DNA of 64,000 nucleotides from Verrucomicrobia subdivision 3 bacterium UBA693 (GCA_002298785.1 DBMR01000022.1:1-64000); one strand, 5' to 3'; positions 26,886 to 34,966 are shown, counted from the stretch's first letter. Numbers and translations: made by a program. The notes: generated by a model from the sequence alone, not told the origin.

Positions 26886-28103
26886 GTGATACGTTTCGAC
26901 CATGGATTCGGGTTGATGCTGCCGGTCTTCCTGCTGGCGGCGCTGCCGGTTTTTGGCCAGATCGATCCGTACCAGCGTGACCTCTTGCAGGTGGGCTATA
27001 ACGTGGCCTTCGAAGGCCATGCGCCCATGGCGGGCTACGCGTTCTATTACCACAATCAGCCGGGATTTCTGCGCACCAACCTGACGCTGCGATTGGCCGT
27101 GGCGCCGACCTACCTGGACTCCGAGTTGGGCATTAGCGGGGCCCTGGGGCCGAACACGGACGTGGGCATCGGGTTGGCCGGGGGCGCGTTCGCCGATAGC
27201 TTCGCGGAAATTCGTGAAGGTCAATTCCTGCCCGGCGAATCTTTCGTCGGTTACGGCTGCGAAACCTCGGCGAGTGTGTATCACCTGTTCAATCCCGGCC
27301 GGCAGATTCCCCTGTACGGGTTGGTGCGCGTGGCGGTGCGCGGTTCGTTTTATGATCGCGATAACGACACCGAGAAGACCTTCGAGTTGCCGCCGAACCG
27401 CGCCACGTTTGCCGTGCGGGCCGGATTGCGCTGGGGCGGACGCGAGCCGACGCTCTACCCGGACCTGGCGATGGAGTTGTCAATTTGGTACGAAGGGGAG
27501 TTCCGGAGCGATTACGGGGTCTATGGATTTGCGGACCGCGAGGTGAAGCCGAGCACACACGCTTTCCTGGCCGAGGCGATGCTCGCCTACCAGATGCCGG
27601 AGCTGAAGCACGCCTTCTCGATCGACCTCACGGCCGGCACCGCCCCGGTGGCCGATCGGTTCAGCGCCTTCCGCCTCGGGGCGGTGCTCCCGTTCATCTC
27701 GCAGTTTCCGCTGTCCATACCCGGGTATTACTACCAGGAGATCACGGCGAGCAGCTTCGCCCTGTTGAGCGGCAATTACCTGATTCCCCTCGAGGAAAAG
27801 GCGCGTTGGAATATCGACTTCACTGCTGCCGGCGCCGTGGTGGACTACCTGCCGGGCATGGAGCAGCCGGGAAATTGGCATAGCGGGGTCGGGGCCGGGA
27901 TCTTCTACAAGAACGCCACCTGGCGGGTCATGCTGGGATATGGCTACGGCTTCGAAGCGATCCGCACGGGCGGGCGCGGGGCTAACGCCCTCGGAATCCT
28001 CGTGCAACTGGACTGGGACCGAGCCGTCGAGGCCTTCCGCAGCCCGTTGTCCGCCGGGAAATGGCGGGGGTGGCAGCGCATTTTTAATGTTTTCTCAAAG
28101 TAA
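26886..28103 (+). CDS. Predicted outer-membrane beta-barrel protein
   Basis: The GTG start at 26886 is preceded by GGAGG (26872-26876) at 9 bp and gives VIRFDHGFGLMLPVFLLAALPVFGQ, a good signal peptide; the ATG at 26916 would lose its basic part. The mature 380 residues show repeated alternation of polar and hydrophobic residues with many aromatic strand ends and Gly-rich turns (YYHNQPGFLRTNLTLRLAV, VGYGCETSASVYHLF, WRVMLGYGYGF), as in outer-membrane barrels. No specific family is recognised, and the C-terminus lacks the classical final Phe. It precedes an exported S9 peptidase by about 125 bp. Confidence 0.6.
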   Translation: MIRFDHGFGLMLPVFLLAALPVFGQIDPYQRDLLQVGYNVAFEGHAPMAGYAFYYHNQPGFLRTNLTLRLAVAPTYLDSELGISGALGPNTDVGIGLAGGAFADSFAEIREGQFLPGESFVGYGCETSASVYHLFNPGRQIPLYGLVRVAVRGSFYDRDNDTEKTFELPPNRATFAVRAGLRWGGREPTLYPDLAMELSIWYEGEFRSDYGVYGFADREVKPSTHAFLAEAMLAYQMPELKHAFSIDLTAGTAPVADRFSAFRLGAVLPFISQFPLSIPGYYYQEITASSFALLSGNYLIPLEEKARWNIDFTAAGAVVDYLPGMEQPGNWHSGVGAGIFYKNATWRVMLGYGYGFEAIRTGGRGANALGILVQLDWDRAVEAFRSPLSAGKWRGWQRIFNVFSK

Positions 28104-28227
28104 ACCTGTTAATACGTCGGTGGACCAGGAATCGGAGCGCTGGCTGCTGCGAGTCTCATGACAAACAGGACACATGTTTGTTAGTCTGGGGATTCGCGGC
28201 CGCTCTGCCTTTTGGACCACAGCATTT

Positions 28228-30171
28228 ATGAGACAGACCCTGATTTCGCTAACGTTGCTCGTGCCGTTTTTGGCTGCCGCCCAGGTGCCCCCGCCTGAAA
28301 GCCTCGTGTTGGATCAGATACCGCCGGTGCCGCTCGAGTTGCGGGCCAAAGTCGGGCCCTATTTGGAAACCCGGGGCGCGACTTTTAACGCGTGGCACCC
28401 GCAACGGCGGGAGCTGCTGATCACCACGCGCTTTGCCGACACCATGCAATTGCACCAGGTGCGGATGCCCGGGGGCATGCGCCGGCAACTCACCTTCGCC
28501 CCGGAGCCGGTGTCCGGCGCTTCCTACCGTCCGCACACCGCCGAGTTCATCGTCTACAGCCAGGACGTCGGTGGCGGCGAGTTTTTCCAACTATTCCGCT
28601 ACGACCCCGCCACCGGGCGCTCGACGTTGTTGACCGACGGCAAGTCGCGCAACGAGAGCGCCACCTGGGCGCGCAGCGGCAAATGGCTGGCTTACACCTC
28701 GACGCGCCGCAACGGGAAGGACACGGATATTTACGTGATGGACCCCGCAAACCCGGCGACCGATCACCGGGTATTGCAGGTCTCGGGAGGCGGCTGGAGT
28801 GTTCAGGATTGGTCCCCGCAGGAAGATGCCCTGCTGTTGGCCGAATACATTTCCATTAACCAAAGCCACCTGCACCTGCTCGATCTGCGCAGCGGGACCG
28901 TGCGCCGCCTCACCCCGGAATTGCCCGGCGCAGTGGCTTATGCCAGCGCCCGCTTCGCCCGGCAGGGACGGTCGTTCTTTGCGGTGACGGACCGCGATTC
29001 CGAGTTTCGGCGCGTGGCGGAGTTTGCTCTGCCGACGGTGCCCGGCGAGCCGGCGACGCTGAAGCGCGTGCTGACCCCCAAGTTGAATTGGGATGTGGGC
29101 GGTCTCGAACTTTCGGACGATGGCCGCCACCTGGCCTTCGTGGCGAATGAAGCCGGCCTGGGCGTGTTGCACCTGATGGATGCAGTCACCGGCAAGGAAA
29201 TGAAGGTCCCGCGCTTGCCCGCGGGGGTGATCTCTGGCTTGAACTGGCACGAGAACAACCGCGATCTGGGTTTCACCCTGAGCTCCGCCCGGTCACCGGC
29301 GGATGCCTATTCGGTGGACGTGAAGACAGGCAAGGTCGAACGCTGGACCGAAAGCGAGACAGGCGGGCTGAATGCCGCAGGTTTCATCGAGCCCGAACTG
29401 GTCCGGTTCAAGAGTTTCGACGGGCTCGAAATTTCGGCATTCGTCTATCGGCCGAATCCCGCCAAATTCCCCGGCAAACGGCCGGCGATCATTAACATCC
29501 ACGGCGGCCCGGAATCGCAGGCGCGGCCCGGGTTCCTGGCGCGCAACAACTATTTCCTGGACGAGATGGGCATCGCCTTGGTGTATCCCAACGTGCGCGG
29601 CTCGGATGGTTACGGGAAGACTTTCCTGACGCTGGACAACGGTTTCAAGCGTGAGGATTCGGTGCGCGACATCGGGGCGCTGCTGGACTGGCTGGCGCGC
29701 GATCCGGGCGTGGATGCGGGCCGGTTGACGGTCATGGGCGGCAGCTACGGTGGATACATGGTCCTGGCGTGCATGACGCATTATAGCGACCGTTTACGCT
29801 GCGGCGTGGATATCGTCGGCATCTCGAATTTCCTGACTTTCCTCCGCAACACCCAGGATTACCGCCGGGACCTGCGCCGCGTGGAATACGGCGACGAACG
29901 CGACGAAAAGATGCGCGAGTTCCTGGAGAAGATCTCTCCCACTGCCAGCGTGAAGAACATCACTCGCCCGCTGCTGGTGGTGCAGGGCCGGAACGATCCG
30001 CGTGTGCCGGTAACCGAAGCGGAGCAAATGGTTAAGGCGATCCGGGACAACGGCGGAACGGCATGGTATTTGATGGCCAAGGACGAGGGCCACGGCTTTG
30101 CCAAGAAGAAGAACGCCGATTTTCAGTACTTGGCCACCATTGTTTTCCTGGAGCAGTATTTATTGCGGTAA
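28228..30171 (+). CDS. Exported S9 family prolyl oligopeptidase-like peptidase
   Basis: The start at 28228 gives a signal peptide (MRQTLISLTLLVPFLAAAQ). Residues 50-390 form a TolB/WD40-like propeller (ATWARSGKWLAYTSTRRNGKDTDIYVMD and similar blades). The C-terminal alpha/beta hydrolase has the nucleophile Ser in GGSYGGYM near residue 514, the Asp in GRNDPRVPV near 592 and the His in DEGHGFAKKKN near 624. INIHGGPESQARP provides the oxyanion strand. It probably cleaves peptides after proline or at N-terminal dipeptides in the periplasm. Confidence 0.92.
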   Translation: MRQTLISLTLLVPFLAAAQVPPPESLVLDQIPPVPLELRAKVGPYLETRGATFNAWHPQRRELLITTRFADTMQLHQVRMPGGMRRQLTFAPEPVSGASYRPHTAEFIVYSQDVGGGEFFQLFRYDPATGRSTLLTDGKSRNESATWARSGKWLAYTSTRRNGKDTDIYVMDPANPATDHRVLQVSGGGWSVQDWSPQEDALLLAEYISINQSHLHLLDLRSGTVRRLTPELPGAVAYASARFARQGRSFFAVTDRDSEFRRVAEFALPTVPGEPATLKRVLTPKLNWDVGGLELSDDGRHLAFVANEAGLGVLHLMDAVTGKEMKVPRLPAGVISGLNWHENNRDLGFTLSSARSPADAYSVDVKTGKVERWTESETGGLNAAGFIEPELVRFKSFDGLEISAFVYRPNPAKFPGKRPAIINIHGGPESQARPGFLARNNYFLDEMGIALVYPNVRGSDGYGKTFLTLDNGFKREDSVRDIGALLDWLARDPGVDAGRLTVMGGSYGGYMVLACMTHYSDRLRCGVDIVGISNFLTFLRNTQDYRRDLRRVEYGDERDEKMREFLEKISPTASVKNITRPLLVVQGRNDPRVPVTEAEQMVKAIRDNGGTAWYLMAKDEGHGFAKKKNADFQYLATIVFLEQYLLR

Positions 30172-30250
30172 CGGGCCGCTCGAATTTGCCGGACGCGGAA
30201 TTTATCTTGCGAACGGCGGAAATTACTGCTTCATTGGGAAACACGGTTAC

Positions 30251-30335
30251 GCGCATATGGCGGAATTGGCAGACGCGCTACTTTGAGGTGGTAGTGGAGT
30301 AATCCGTGCAGGTTCAAGTCCTGCTATGCGCACCA
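30251..30335 (+). tRNA. tRNA-Leu (anticodon GAG)
   Basis: The acceptor arm GCGCATA pairs with TATGCGC, followed by discriminator A and an encoded CCA. The anticodon stem CTACT/GGTAG encloses the loop TTGAGGT, giving anticodon GAG, which reads CUC/CUU leucine codons. The long variable arm (GGAGTAATCC) is that of a class II leucine tRNA. The T-loop GGTTCAAGTCC is canonical. All 85 bases fit. Confidence 0.97.
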
Positions 30336-30407
30336 TCTTCTATTTTTCCACGGCTTGGATCGGGCGCCGGCGTTGCGAGCGTCACTTCGGTACGGTAACC
30401 CTCTGAG

Positions 30408-30492
30408 TTCTTTGCGATCTTTGTGGTTATTGCTTTGGCCTCCCACCCAGCCAACCGAATTTTAACCGCAAAGAACACAAAGGGCGCAAAGA
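30408..30492. repeat. Imperfect inverted repeat of TTTGCG/GGTTA type
   Basis: One arm (TTCTTTGCGATCTTTGTGG, 30408-30426) and a later reversed arm (TTAACCGCAAAGAACACAAA, 30462-30481, continuing GGGCGCAAAGA) can pair with mismatches. This AACCGCAAAGAAC repeat type looks like a dispersed element; the function is unknown. Confidence 0.55.
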
Positions 30493-30510
30493 GGGATGGC
30501 TCCGTTTCCT

Positions 30511-31245
30511 TCACCAATGAAAAAGCCGGCCGAAAGGCCGGCTTTTTTGTCTCAGTTTTGCTGAGGAAAAGTGCCGAGCTTGGTTCTTCCGACGAAGAAC
30601 GCGCAGCGCGCTCGCACCGAACGGCAGGAGCAAAAGGGCGCCAGCGATTACCGTCGAAGGTTCGGGCACGACAGCAATGTTACCTGCTGCAACGTCACCA
30701 GTCTTGCCGTTCGCAAAGATGTCCGAAACAAAGAAAAGGCCCTGTGGATTCTTCACGAAATCCGCAGGGGTCAGGCCACCCGCGAGGTTCACCGTAAATG
30801 AGAGCGAGGAAGGCGGGGTCCCGCTTGCGCCCGGGCTTGTATAATCCACAGCATAATCCCAATACCCCGTCCCGGCGGCATGGAGATGGTTCGCTGGGTT
30901 CTTTTCGATTGAGTAATGTGACGTGGCCGTGTTAAACGCAACGTTGGCTATGGTAACCGCAGCGGCAGCAGGATGGCTCTTAAGGTCGAAGCCGATTGCA
31001 AAGCCTGCCCCGGATCCAACGAATGTGTATCCAGATTTCAGGGATACATTCACCTTAACCGTATTCCCATCGACCCCTTGAGCAAGATTTACAGTGCCGA
31101 AAATCGTTCCGGCCGGCAACCCAAATCCGCCTGAGGCATACACTTGGTCGAGGTTGAAGGTGAGATCTGCTTTCGCTGGCAGAGTCGCTAAAATTGCCGC
31201 AGCGACTATACCCATCGAGAGCCCACCTAATTGCCTTACTATCAT
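30511..31245 (-). CDS. PEP-CTERM sorting-signal protein with apparent stop loss
   Basis: The 244-residue product has a signal peptide (MIVRQLGGLSMGIVAAAILATLPAKA), a beta-rich, Gly/Ser-rich body without a recognised domain, and the PEP-CTERM tail VVPEPSTVIAGALLLLPFGASALRVLRRKN. Exosortases recognise and replace this type of tail in secreted extracellular-matrix proteins. PEP-CTERM proteins normally end at the Arg cluster. Here 23 extra residues follow, the last 11 encoded by the terminator hairpin. The Gln codon after RRKN is CAA (30580-30582), one transition from TAA, so a lost stop is likely. A shared 21-bp-spaced motif lies 113 bp upstream of the start. The paralogue at 31919 ends RRKH and stop, as expected. 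Confidence 0.85.
   Translation of the reverse strand: MIVRQLGGLSMGIVAAAILATLPAKADLTFNLDQVYASGGFGLPAGTIFGTVNLAQGVDGNTVKVNVSLKSGYTFVGSGAGFAIGFDLKSHPAAAAVTIANVAFNTATSHYSIEKNPANHLHAAGTGYWDYAVDYTSPGASGTPPSSLSFTVNLAGGLTPADFVKNPQGLFFVSDIFANGKTGDVAAGNIAVVPEPSTVIAGALLLLPFGASALRVLRRKNQARHFSSAKLRQKSRPFGRLFHW
30521..30548. terminator. Strong bidirectional Rho-independent terminator
   Basis: AAAAGCCGGCC and GGCCGGCTTTT form an 11-bp stem with a GAAA loop, and T-runs follow on both strands. It ends the leftward PEP-CTERM transcript. Because that reading frame stays open to 30511, the hairpin is inside the coding region. Confidence 0.9.
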
Positions 31246-31357
31246 ATGTGCGTTTTCTGTTGGTCCGCTTGCTGCCGCCTGCCCCCGCCTCGGTACGGAC
31301 GTCGTACCTCAACCGCATTATCTCTTACACACCCACTCACTCGGGTCTATTGGAGTC

Positions 31358-31387
31358 TTGGGACATCTGAATGCACGTTTGGGACAT
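31358..31387 (-). promoter_or_regulatory. Tandem ATGTCCCA motif upstream of PEP-CTERM gene 1
   Basis: Read towards the gene at 31245, the site is ATGTCCCA-N13-ATGTCCCAA. The repeat units start exactly 21 bp apart, about two helical turns. An identical arrangement, also in the sense of its gene, stands before the second PEP-CTERM gene. The spacer bases differ between the two, so only the boxes are conserved. This suits a dimeric activator binding to one face of DNA. Confidence 0.75.
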
Positions 31388-31741
31388 GGGGCGTGCGTGA
31401 AGCACCCACACCCGGACCGAGTTCGTGCGGGCCTATCGAGAATGACAACCGGGCTGAAGGCGGGGGCAGTTACCGTTGAGTCGGTGTGCCGCTATCCTTG
31501 AGGCGTCATCAAATTTTCGAACGCAATCCTCCCTCGCGTCGAAACTCACAGCCCCGTTGGGGAGGCATCGAAAGTTGGAATTGCCACCCCAGGCCGAAGT
31601 AGTTCCACGGGCGCCTTTGTGTGTCTTTGCCTCGGCACCCTCCACGAGAAGGGTAAGCAAACATGTGGAAAGAACATGAACGTCGGCAAACTGGGAAATG
31701 CTTTTGGTGGAATTGCGTCCTTAAACTTGGGAGAGGGTTTG

Positions 31742-31771
31742 ATGTCCCAAAAGTGATCAAATATGTCCCAA
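31742..31771 (+). promoter_or_regulatory. Tandem ATGTCCCA motif upstream of PEP-CTERM gene 2
   Basis: ATGTCCCA (31742-31749) and ATGTCCCAA (31763-31771) have the same 21-bp phase and orientation as the site of gene 1. Its 3' end is 147 bp before the start codon. Confidence 0.75.
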
Positions 31772-31918
31772 GACAGGACAGACTTGGGCTGGCATTCCAT
31801 GGTTTCATGACCGGGCAATGGTGAAGAAGCCTGCGGATTCCAAACCCTGGCCTCGGATCCAAACCGACATCAGACAGCAAAATGGCAATTATTTAGAGGA
31901 TAGCAGAAGGGAAATCCT

Positions 31919-32686
31919 ATGGGAAAACTTGCGGTCAATAAATACGCGGTCGCTTTAACTACTTTGGGCATGGCGCTGGCCACCAGCAGTGCACAGGCCG
32001 GGCTTACCAGCATCGGCACCACCAGTGCCGATGGCAATCCACCGGGTAACCTGACCGCAGTAATGCGTACACTAACCGGCATCTCCAGTTATAACGCCAT
32101 GGACCCGGCCAACCGTGTTGATGATAGTGCGGACCAGGTGTGGACCGGACAATCCGGTGGCGGAGTGATTTCCACCCTGATCTTGGAAATTGCCGGTAAT
32201 CGGAATGGAAATTCATTTGGTATTTACAATTTGGGCGACGTTAGCCAGCGCGTTCAGGTCTTTCCTGGCTCAGCAAATGGCGTGACGGCACCGGTAACGG
32301 TGGCGGTGCCCACTTCCTGGGGCGGGTCGTTTGGATTTTACCTGGCGAATGGCGGCACCACCTTTTATTCGCGGCAGTCGGACAACGGCGGCGCCGACAA
32401 CATGGTAACGCTGAAGAACAGCGGACCGGGCAATCTCACCCTCAATACATCCGCGTTTGTGTCCGGCGGTTGGGCCAGCGGTGGTTCCGTTTCCTGGAGC
32501 CCGGGCGAATACCTGCTGGGGTGGGAAGACCTTCGAATTGGCGGCGGGGCGGAACCCGATTACCAGGACATGTTGGTGAAGGTGAACGCGGTGCCGGTGC
32601 CGGAGCCAACGACAATGATTGCCGGCGTGCTGCTTCTTCTGCCGTTTGCAGCCAGCAGCCTTCGCATTCTCAGGCGGAAGCACTAA
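31919..32686 (+). CDS. PEP-CTERM sorting-signal protein with DUF4114-like segment
   Basis: The 255-residue product has a signal peptide (MGKLAVNKYAVALTTLGMALATSSAQA). A beta-rich Gly/Asn-rich body follows, whose end YLLGWEDLRIGGGAEPDYQD resembles the Asp-rich signature of DUF4114 domains (F/W-E-D-L, then D-Y-x-D), suggesting calcium binding. It ends in a complete PEP-CTERM tail: VPEPTTMIAGVLLLLPFAASSLRILRRKH, then the stop. AGAAGGGA lies 7 bp before the ATG. The protein should be exported, processed by an exosortase and deposited at the cell surface or in extracellular polymer. Its tail is closely related to that of the divergent neighbour, and both genes share the tandem motif upstream. Confidence 0.9.
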   Translation: MGKLAVNKYAVALTTLGMALATSSAQAGLTSIGTTSADGNPPGNLTAVMRTLTGISSYNAMDPANRVDDSADQVWTGQSGGGVISTLILEIAGNRNGNSFGIYNLGDVSQRVQVFPGSANGVTAPVTVAVPTSWGGSFGFYLANGGTTFYSRQSDNGGADNMVTLKNSGPGNLTLNTSAFVSGGWASGGSVSWSPGEYLLGWEDLRIGGGAEPDYQDMLVKVNAVPVPEPTTMIAGVLLLLPFAASSLRILRRKH

Positions 32687-32719
32687 GCCACACAGCGGAT
32701 CTGTACAGGCTCGTTTGAT

Positions 32720-33522
32720 TTACTGCGGCACGGCGCGGTAGAACTGCTTGGTGTTGGTCGCAGAGGAGAAGTCGACGTAGATAAACGGGCGCGTGTTAAG
32801 CGTGACGTTGGTGAGGGTGGTCCAGGAAGTGGGTTGGACGGCGCTGGTGGCTTGGACGAGGTAGTTGCTGCCAATCGGTCCGTCGAGGTAGACGGCGGCC
32901 AGCAGTTTTAGATCGCAGAAGCTCAGGCTGGCGGTCGCGCTGGTGTTGGTGCCTGCTCGATTGGACACGATAACATCGTACCATCCGATATCGTTCGAGC
33001 CTGCGGCCGGGATCGTATAGAACCAATTGGTTGCGCTCGGGATGTTTTGACCCAGAAACCGCCATTGATAAGCCGGTTCCGGGGTTCCTCCCGCCTCGAC
33101 AGTAAAAGTGCACGGTTGGCCGGAGCCGATGATTTGGCTCACCGGCTGCCGGGTGAAGAATGGGGAGAGATATCCCCTCGGCCACTGCCGCCGTAACCCA
33201 GAAGGGCCGGGCGGTTGTCCGCACGGTTTATCTTGAACCAGAGCGCGATGGTCCGATTGGTCGCGGGCAACCCGCTGGCGGGTGCGACGAGGTACTGTCC
33301 GGTGCCGTTGAAGGCATAGCAGCCAGTGGCGTTGCCGAATCGGTCCAGGGCTGGAGCGGCGCCGTTCATCGCCGTCGCGTGGTTGGCGCTGCCGCTGTAA
33401 TCGAGCGTATCCCCATCGAGTGGGTCGTAGGCGACAAGTCCGGCGGTGAGAGAAGTCTGTGCGTTCGCGGCGAAGGTTAGCAGGCAGATGATTAGGCTTA
33501 GTCCACGAATGATGGTCTTCAT
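32720..33522 (-). pseudogene. Broken LamG / Ig-like secreted protein gene
   Basis: The start at 33522 gives a signal peptide (MKTIIRGLSLIICLLTFAANA) and the first half of a LamG/concanavalin-like domain (LVAYDPLDGDTLDYSGSANH ... NRTIALWFKI). That frame hits a stop near 33139. From about 33165 the neighbouring frame continues with an Ig-like domain (QPCTFTVEAGGTPEPAYQWRFLGQN, then GWYDVIVSNRAGT) and a closing module of 60 residues ending TKQFYRAVPQ. The LamG domain has lost roughly its second half at the join, so a deletion plus frameshift is likely. A sequencing error alone would not explain the missing residues. The closing module is common in secreted verrucomicrobial proteins. Confidence 0.7.
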
Positions 33523-33910
33523 AGAGATCAAAGGGGCCTTGAGTGCTTGGTTTGAGATGAAGTGCAATGCGGTGTGTCGTGCGGGAGGAGGTTGGAATTG
33601 GGGGCGCGGGCCCAGCGCTGGTAGAAGGGGTGCTGGAAGGCCCGCGATTCCAATCGATGCGAACCGCGGCGTCATTTTTCCGCGGAAGCGGAGCTCCATG
33701 ACAAGTTTGACTGCCGTGGCCACTGTATCCCGTGAAGACCCGTTGACCCTCATAATCCAATGGGCATTCTTCAGGGCTGTAGATGCGACGTCTATCTGCG
33801 ATCTGGACATCCGCATGCGCTTTTGGGCCATGACACTTTTGTCCCGGTGAGTAGATCTCAAACGTCGTCTATGTTCTTCGAAGCGCATCCCCAAAAATTC
33901 GTAGCGCAAG
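33523..33910. other. Upstream region of the broken LamG gene
   Basis: No gene is supported in these 390 bp. They include a degenerate tandem motif (33804-33832) and end at the first inverted-repeat unit. Confidence 0.5.
33804..33832 (-). promoter_or_regulatory. Degenerate third copy of the 21-bp tandem motif
   Basis: In the direction of the LamG gene the site reads ATGGCCCA-N13-ATGTCCAG. The start-to-start spacing is again 21 bp, with 7/8 and 6/8 matches to ATGTCCCA. It lies 282 bp before the start codon, further than in the two PEP-CTERM genes. It may be a chance match or a decayed site. Confidence 0.35.
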
Positions 33911-34020
33911 GACAGGATGTACATGATTAACAGGATGGGGATGGGGACAAAGCAGAGAGCGTTCTTTCGAAGCAAGCCCTGTCTCCCATCCTGTACCTCC
34001 TGAAAATCCTGTCTGTCTTT
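33911..34020. repeat. Inverted repeat unit of the ACAGGATG family, upstream of GxxExxY
   Basis: The left arm GACAGGATGTACATGATTAA (then CAGGATGGGG) and the right arm CCCATCCTGTACCTCCTG (then AAAATCCTGTCTG) can form a long imperfect hairpin. The same unit recurs three times in tandem after the GxxExxY gene and, with arms far apart, at 38.5-39.0 kb. Confidence 0.85.
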
Positions 34021-34122
34021 TCAGGGGAGTCCAAAAGGACAGGTTAGGGGATTTGCACAAACGCAACACGGCAGGGTGCAGGCTTTCCAATTCTGAGTAT
34101 TTTGACAATCCTGTCCGGCACT

Positions 34123-34524
34123 ATGCAAGATCAAGACCTGACGGAAAAGATCATCGGCTGTGCGATGAAGGTCCACTCCGCGCTGGGGCCGGGCTTTCTG
34201 GAGTCGGTTTATCAAAAGGCCCTCGCGCATGAATTGAGCAAGACCGGATTGCCGGTGGAATGTGAGAAGCCCATCACGGTTCAGTATGATGGCGTCGTGG
34301 TGGGTAGTTTCTCGGCCGACCTGCTGGTTGCCGGTCGGGTGATCCTGGAATTGAAGGCCAATCAGACACTTTCCCAGGTACACGAGGTGCAACTGGTGAA
34401 CTATCTAACCGCTACCGGGGTGGAGATAGGATTGCTGTTCAATTTCGGTGCGGAGCGGCTCGAATTCAAACGCAAGAACCGCACGTATCGGCCCCTGGGC
34501 AAAAGACAAGATGAGCAGGAATGA
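34123..34524 (+). CDS. GxxExxY family protein
   Basis: The start at 34123 (MQDQDLTEKIIGCAMKVHSALGPGFLESVY) gives a 133-residue protein with the eponymous motif GPGFLESVY near residue 25. ILELKANQTLSQVHEVQLVNYL, a restriction-endonuclease-like E-x-K strand followed by a helix, and the terminal FGAERLEFKR also fit the family (PF13366/TIGR04256). The fold suggests a nuclease-like core, but the function of the family is unknown. The gene lies between members of one inverted-repeat family, one unit upstream and three downstream, an arrangement suggesting a shared mobility or maintenance system. A TTG at 34102 is an alternative start. Confidence 0.9.
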   Translation: MQDQDLTEKIIGCAMKVHSALGPGFLESVYQKALAHELSKTGLPVECEKPITVQYDGVVVGSFSADLLVAGRVILELKANQTLSQVHEVQLVNYLTATGVEIGLLFNFGAERLEFKRKNRTYRPLGKRQDEQE

Positions 34525-34617
34525 CAGGACCTGAAGTCCTTGGACTTCACTGGGAGGAGGCTCCCAGTTCCATAATGCCGTTCATGTTGGCAGTTCTGTT
34601 TTTTGGGTGAAAAGACA

Positions 34618-34966
34618 AGGACAGGATGTACAGGATTAACAGGATGGGGACCAGACAAACTGAAGTGGGGCAGTCCGTAAGGTATTTCCCATCCTGTATT
34701 TCCTGATCATCCTGTCTTTCTTTCCCAGGGAGAAGACAAGGACAGGATGTACATGATTAACAGGATGGGGTTTCGGAATACTGCCGTGCGGCAGTAACCC
34801 CGGTTTTCCCATCCTGTATATCCTGAAGATCCTGTCTGTTTTTCTGAGCGGTAAGAAAAGGACAGGATGTACATGATTTACGGGAATGGGGGACCGTACA
34901 AAGTGAAGTGGGGCAGTCCGTAAGGTATTTCCCATCCTGTATTTCCTGATCATCGTGTCTTTCCCA
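34618..34966. repeat. Three tandem ~120-bp inverted-repeat units
   Basis: The left arms (ACAGGATGTACA) begin at 34621, 34742 and 34862, and the right arms (CCCATCCTGTAT) at 34688, 34808 and 34931, so the period is about 120 bp. Units 1 and 3 also share the segment between the arms (GAAGTGGGGCAGTCCGTAAG), while unit 2 has a different one. Each unit can fold on itself. No open frame runs through the array; it fills most of the gap before the SUKH gene. Confidence 0.88.

Larger units (their letters stand above)
31246..31918. other. 673-bp regulatory region between divergent PEP-CTERM genes
   Basis: No convincing gene is present; short frames on both strands lack codon bias and ribosome sites. 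It holds the two 30-bp tandem motifs at 31358-31387 and 31742-31771, each near one gene. Candidate promoter elements are weak. A GATAAT lies on the minus strand about 35 bp after the first motif, without a matching -35, and no sigma-54 -24/-12 pair fits well. Confidence 0.6.

Noticed and set aside
31433..31700. Second small secreted protein between the PEP-CTERM genes
   Set aside because: Frames in this stretch on both strands lack starts with ribosome sites and any signal sequence.
31509..31880. 123-codon open frame on the minus strand between the PEP-CTERM genes
   Set aside because: No ribosome site, no codon bias, no recognisable residues, and it covers the regulatory motif; judged non-coding.
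31246..31918. Sigma-54 promoters before the PEP-CTERM genes
   Set aside because: Searched for GG-N10-GC near TGGCAC/TTGC on both strands. Only poor matches were found, the best in the GC-rich stretch at 31268-31290.
34618..34966. Tandem units considered as a CRISPR array
   Set aside because: Units are about 120 bp, each an inverted repeat, without short identical repeats and unique spacers, and no cas genes are present.
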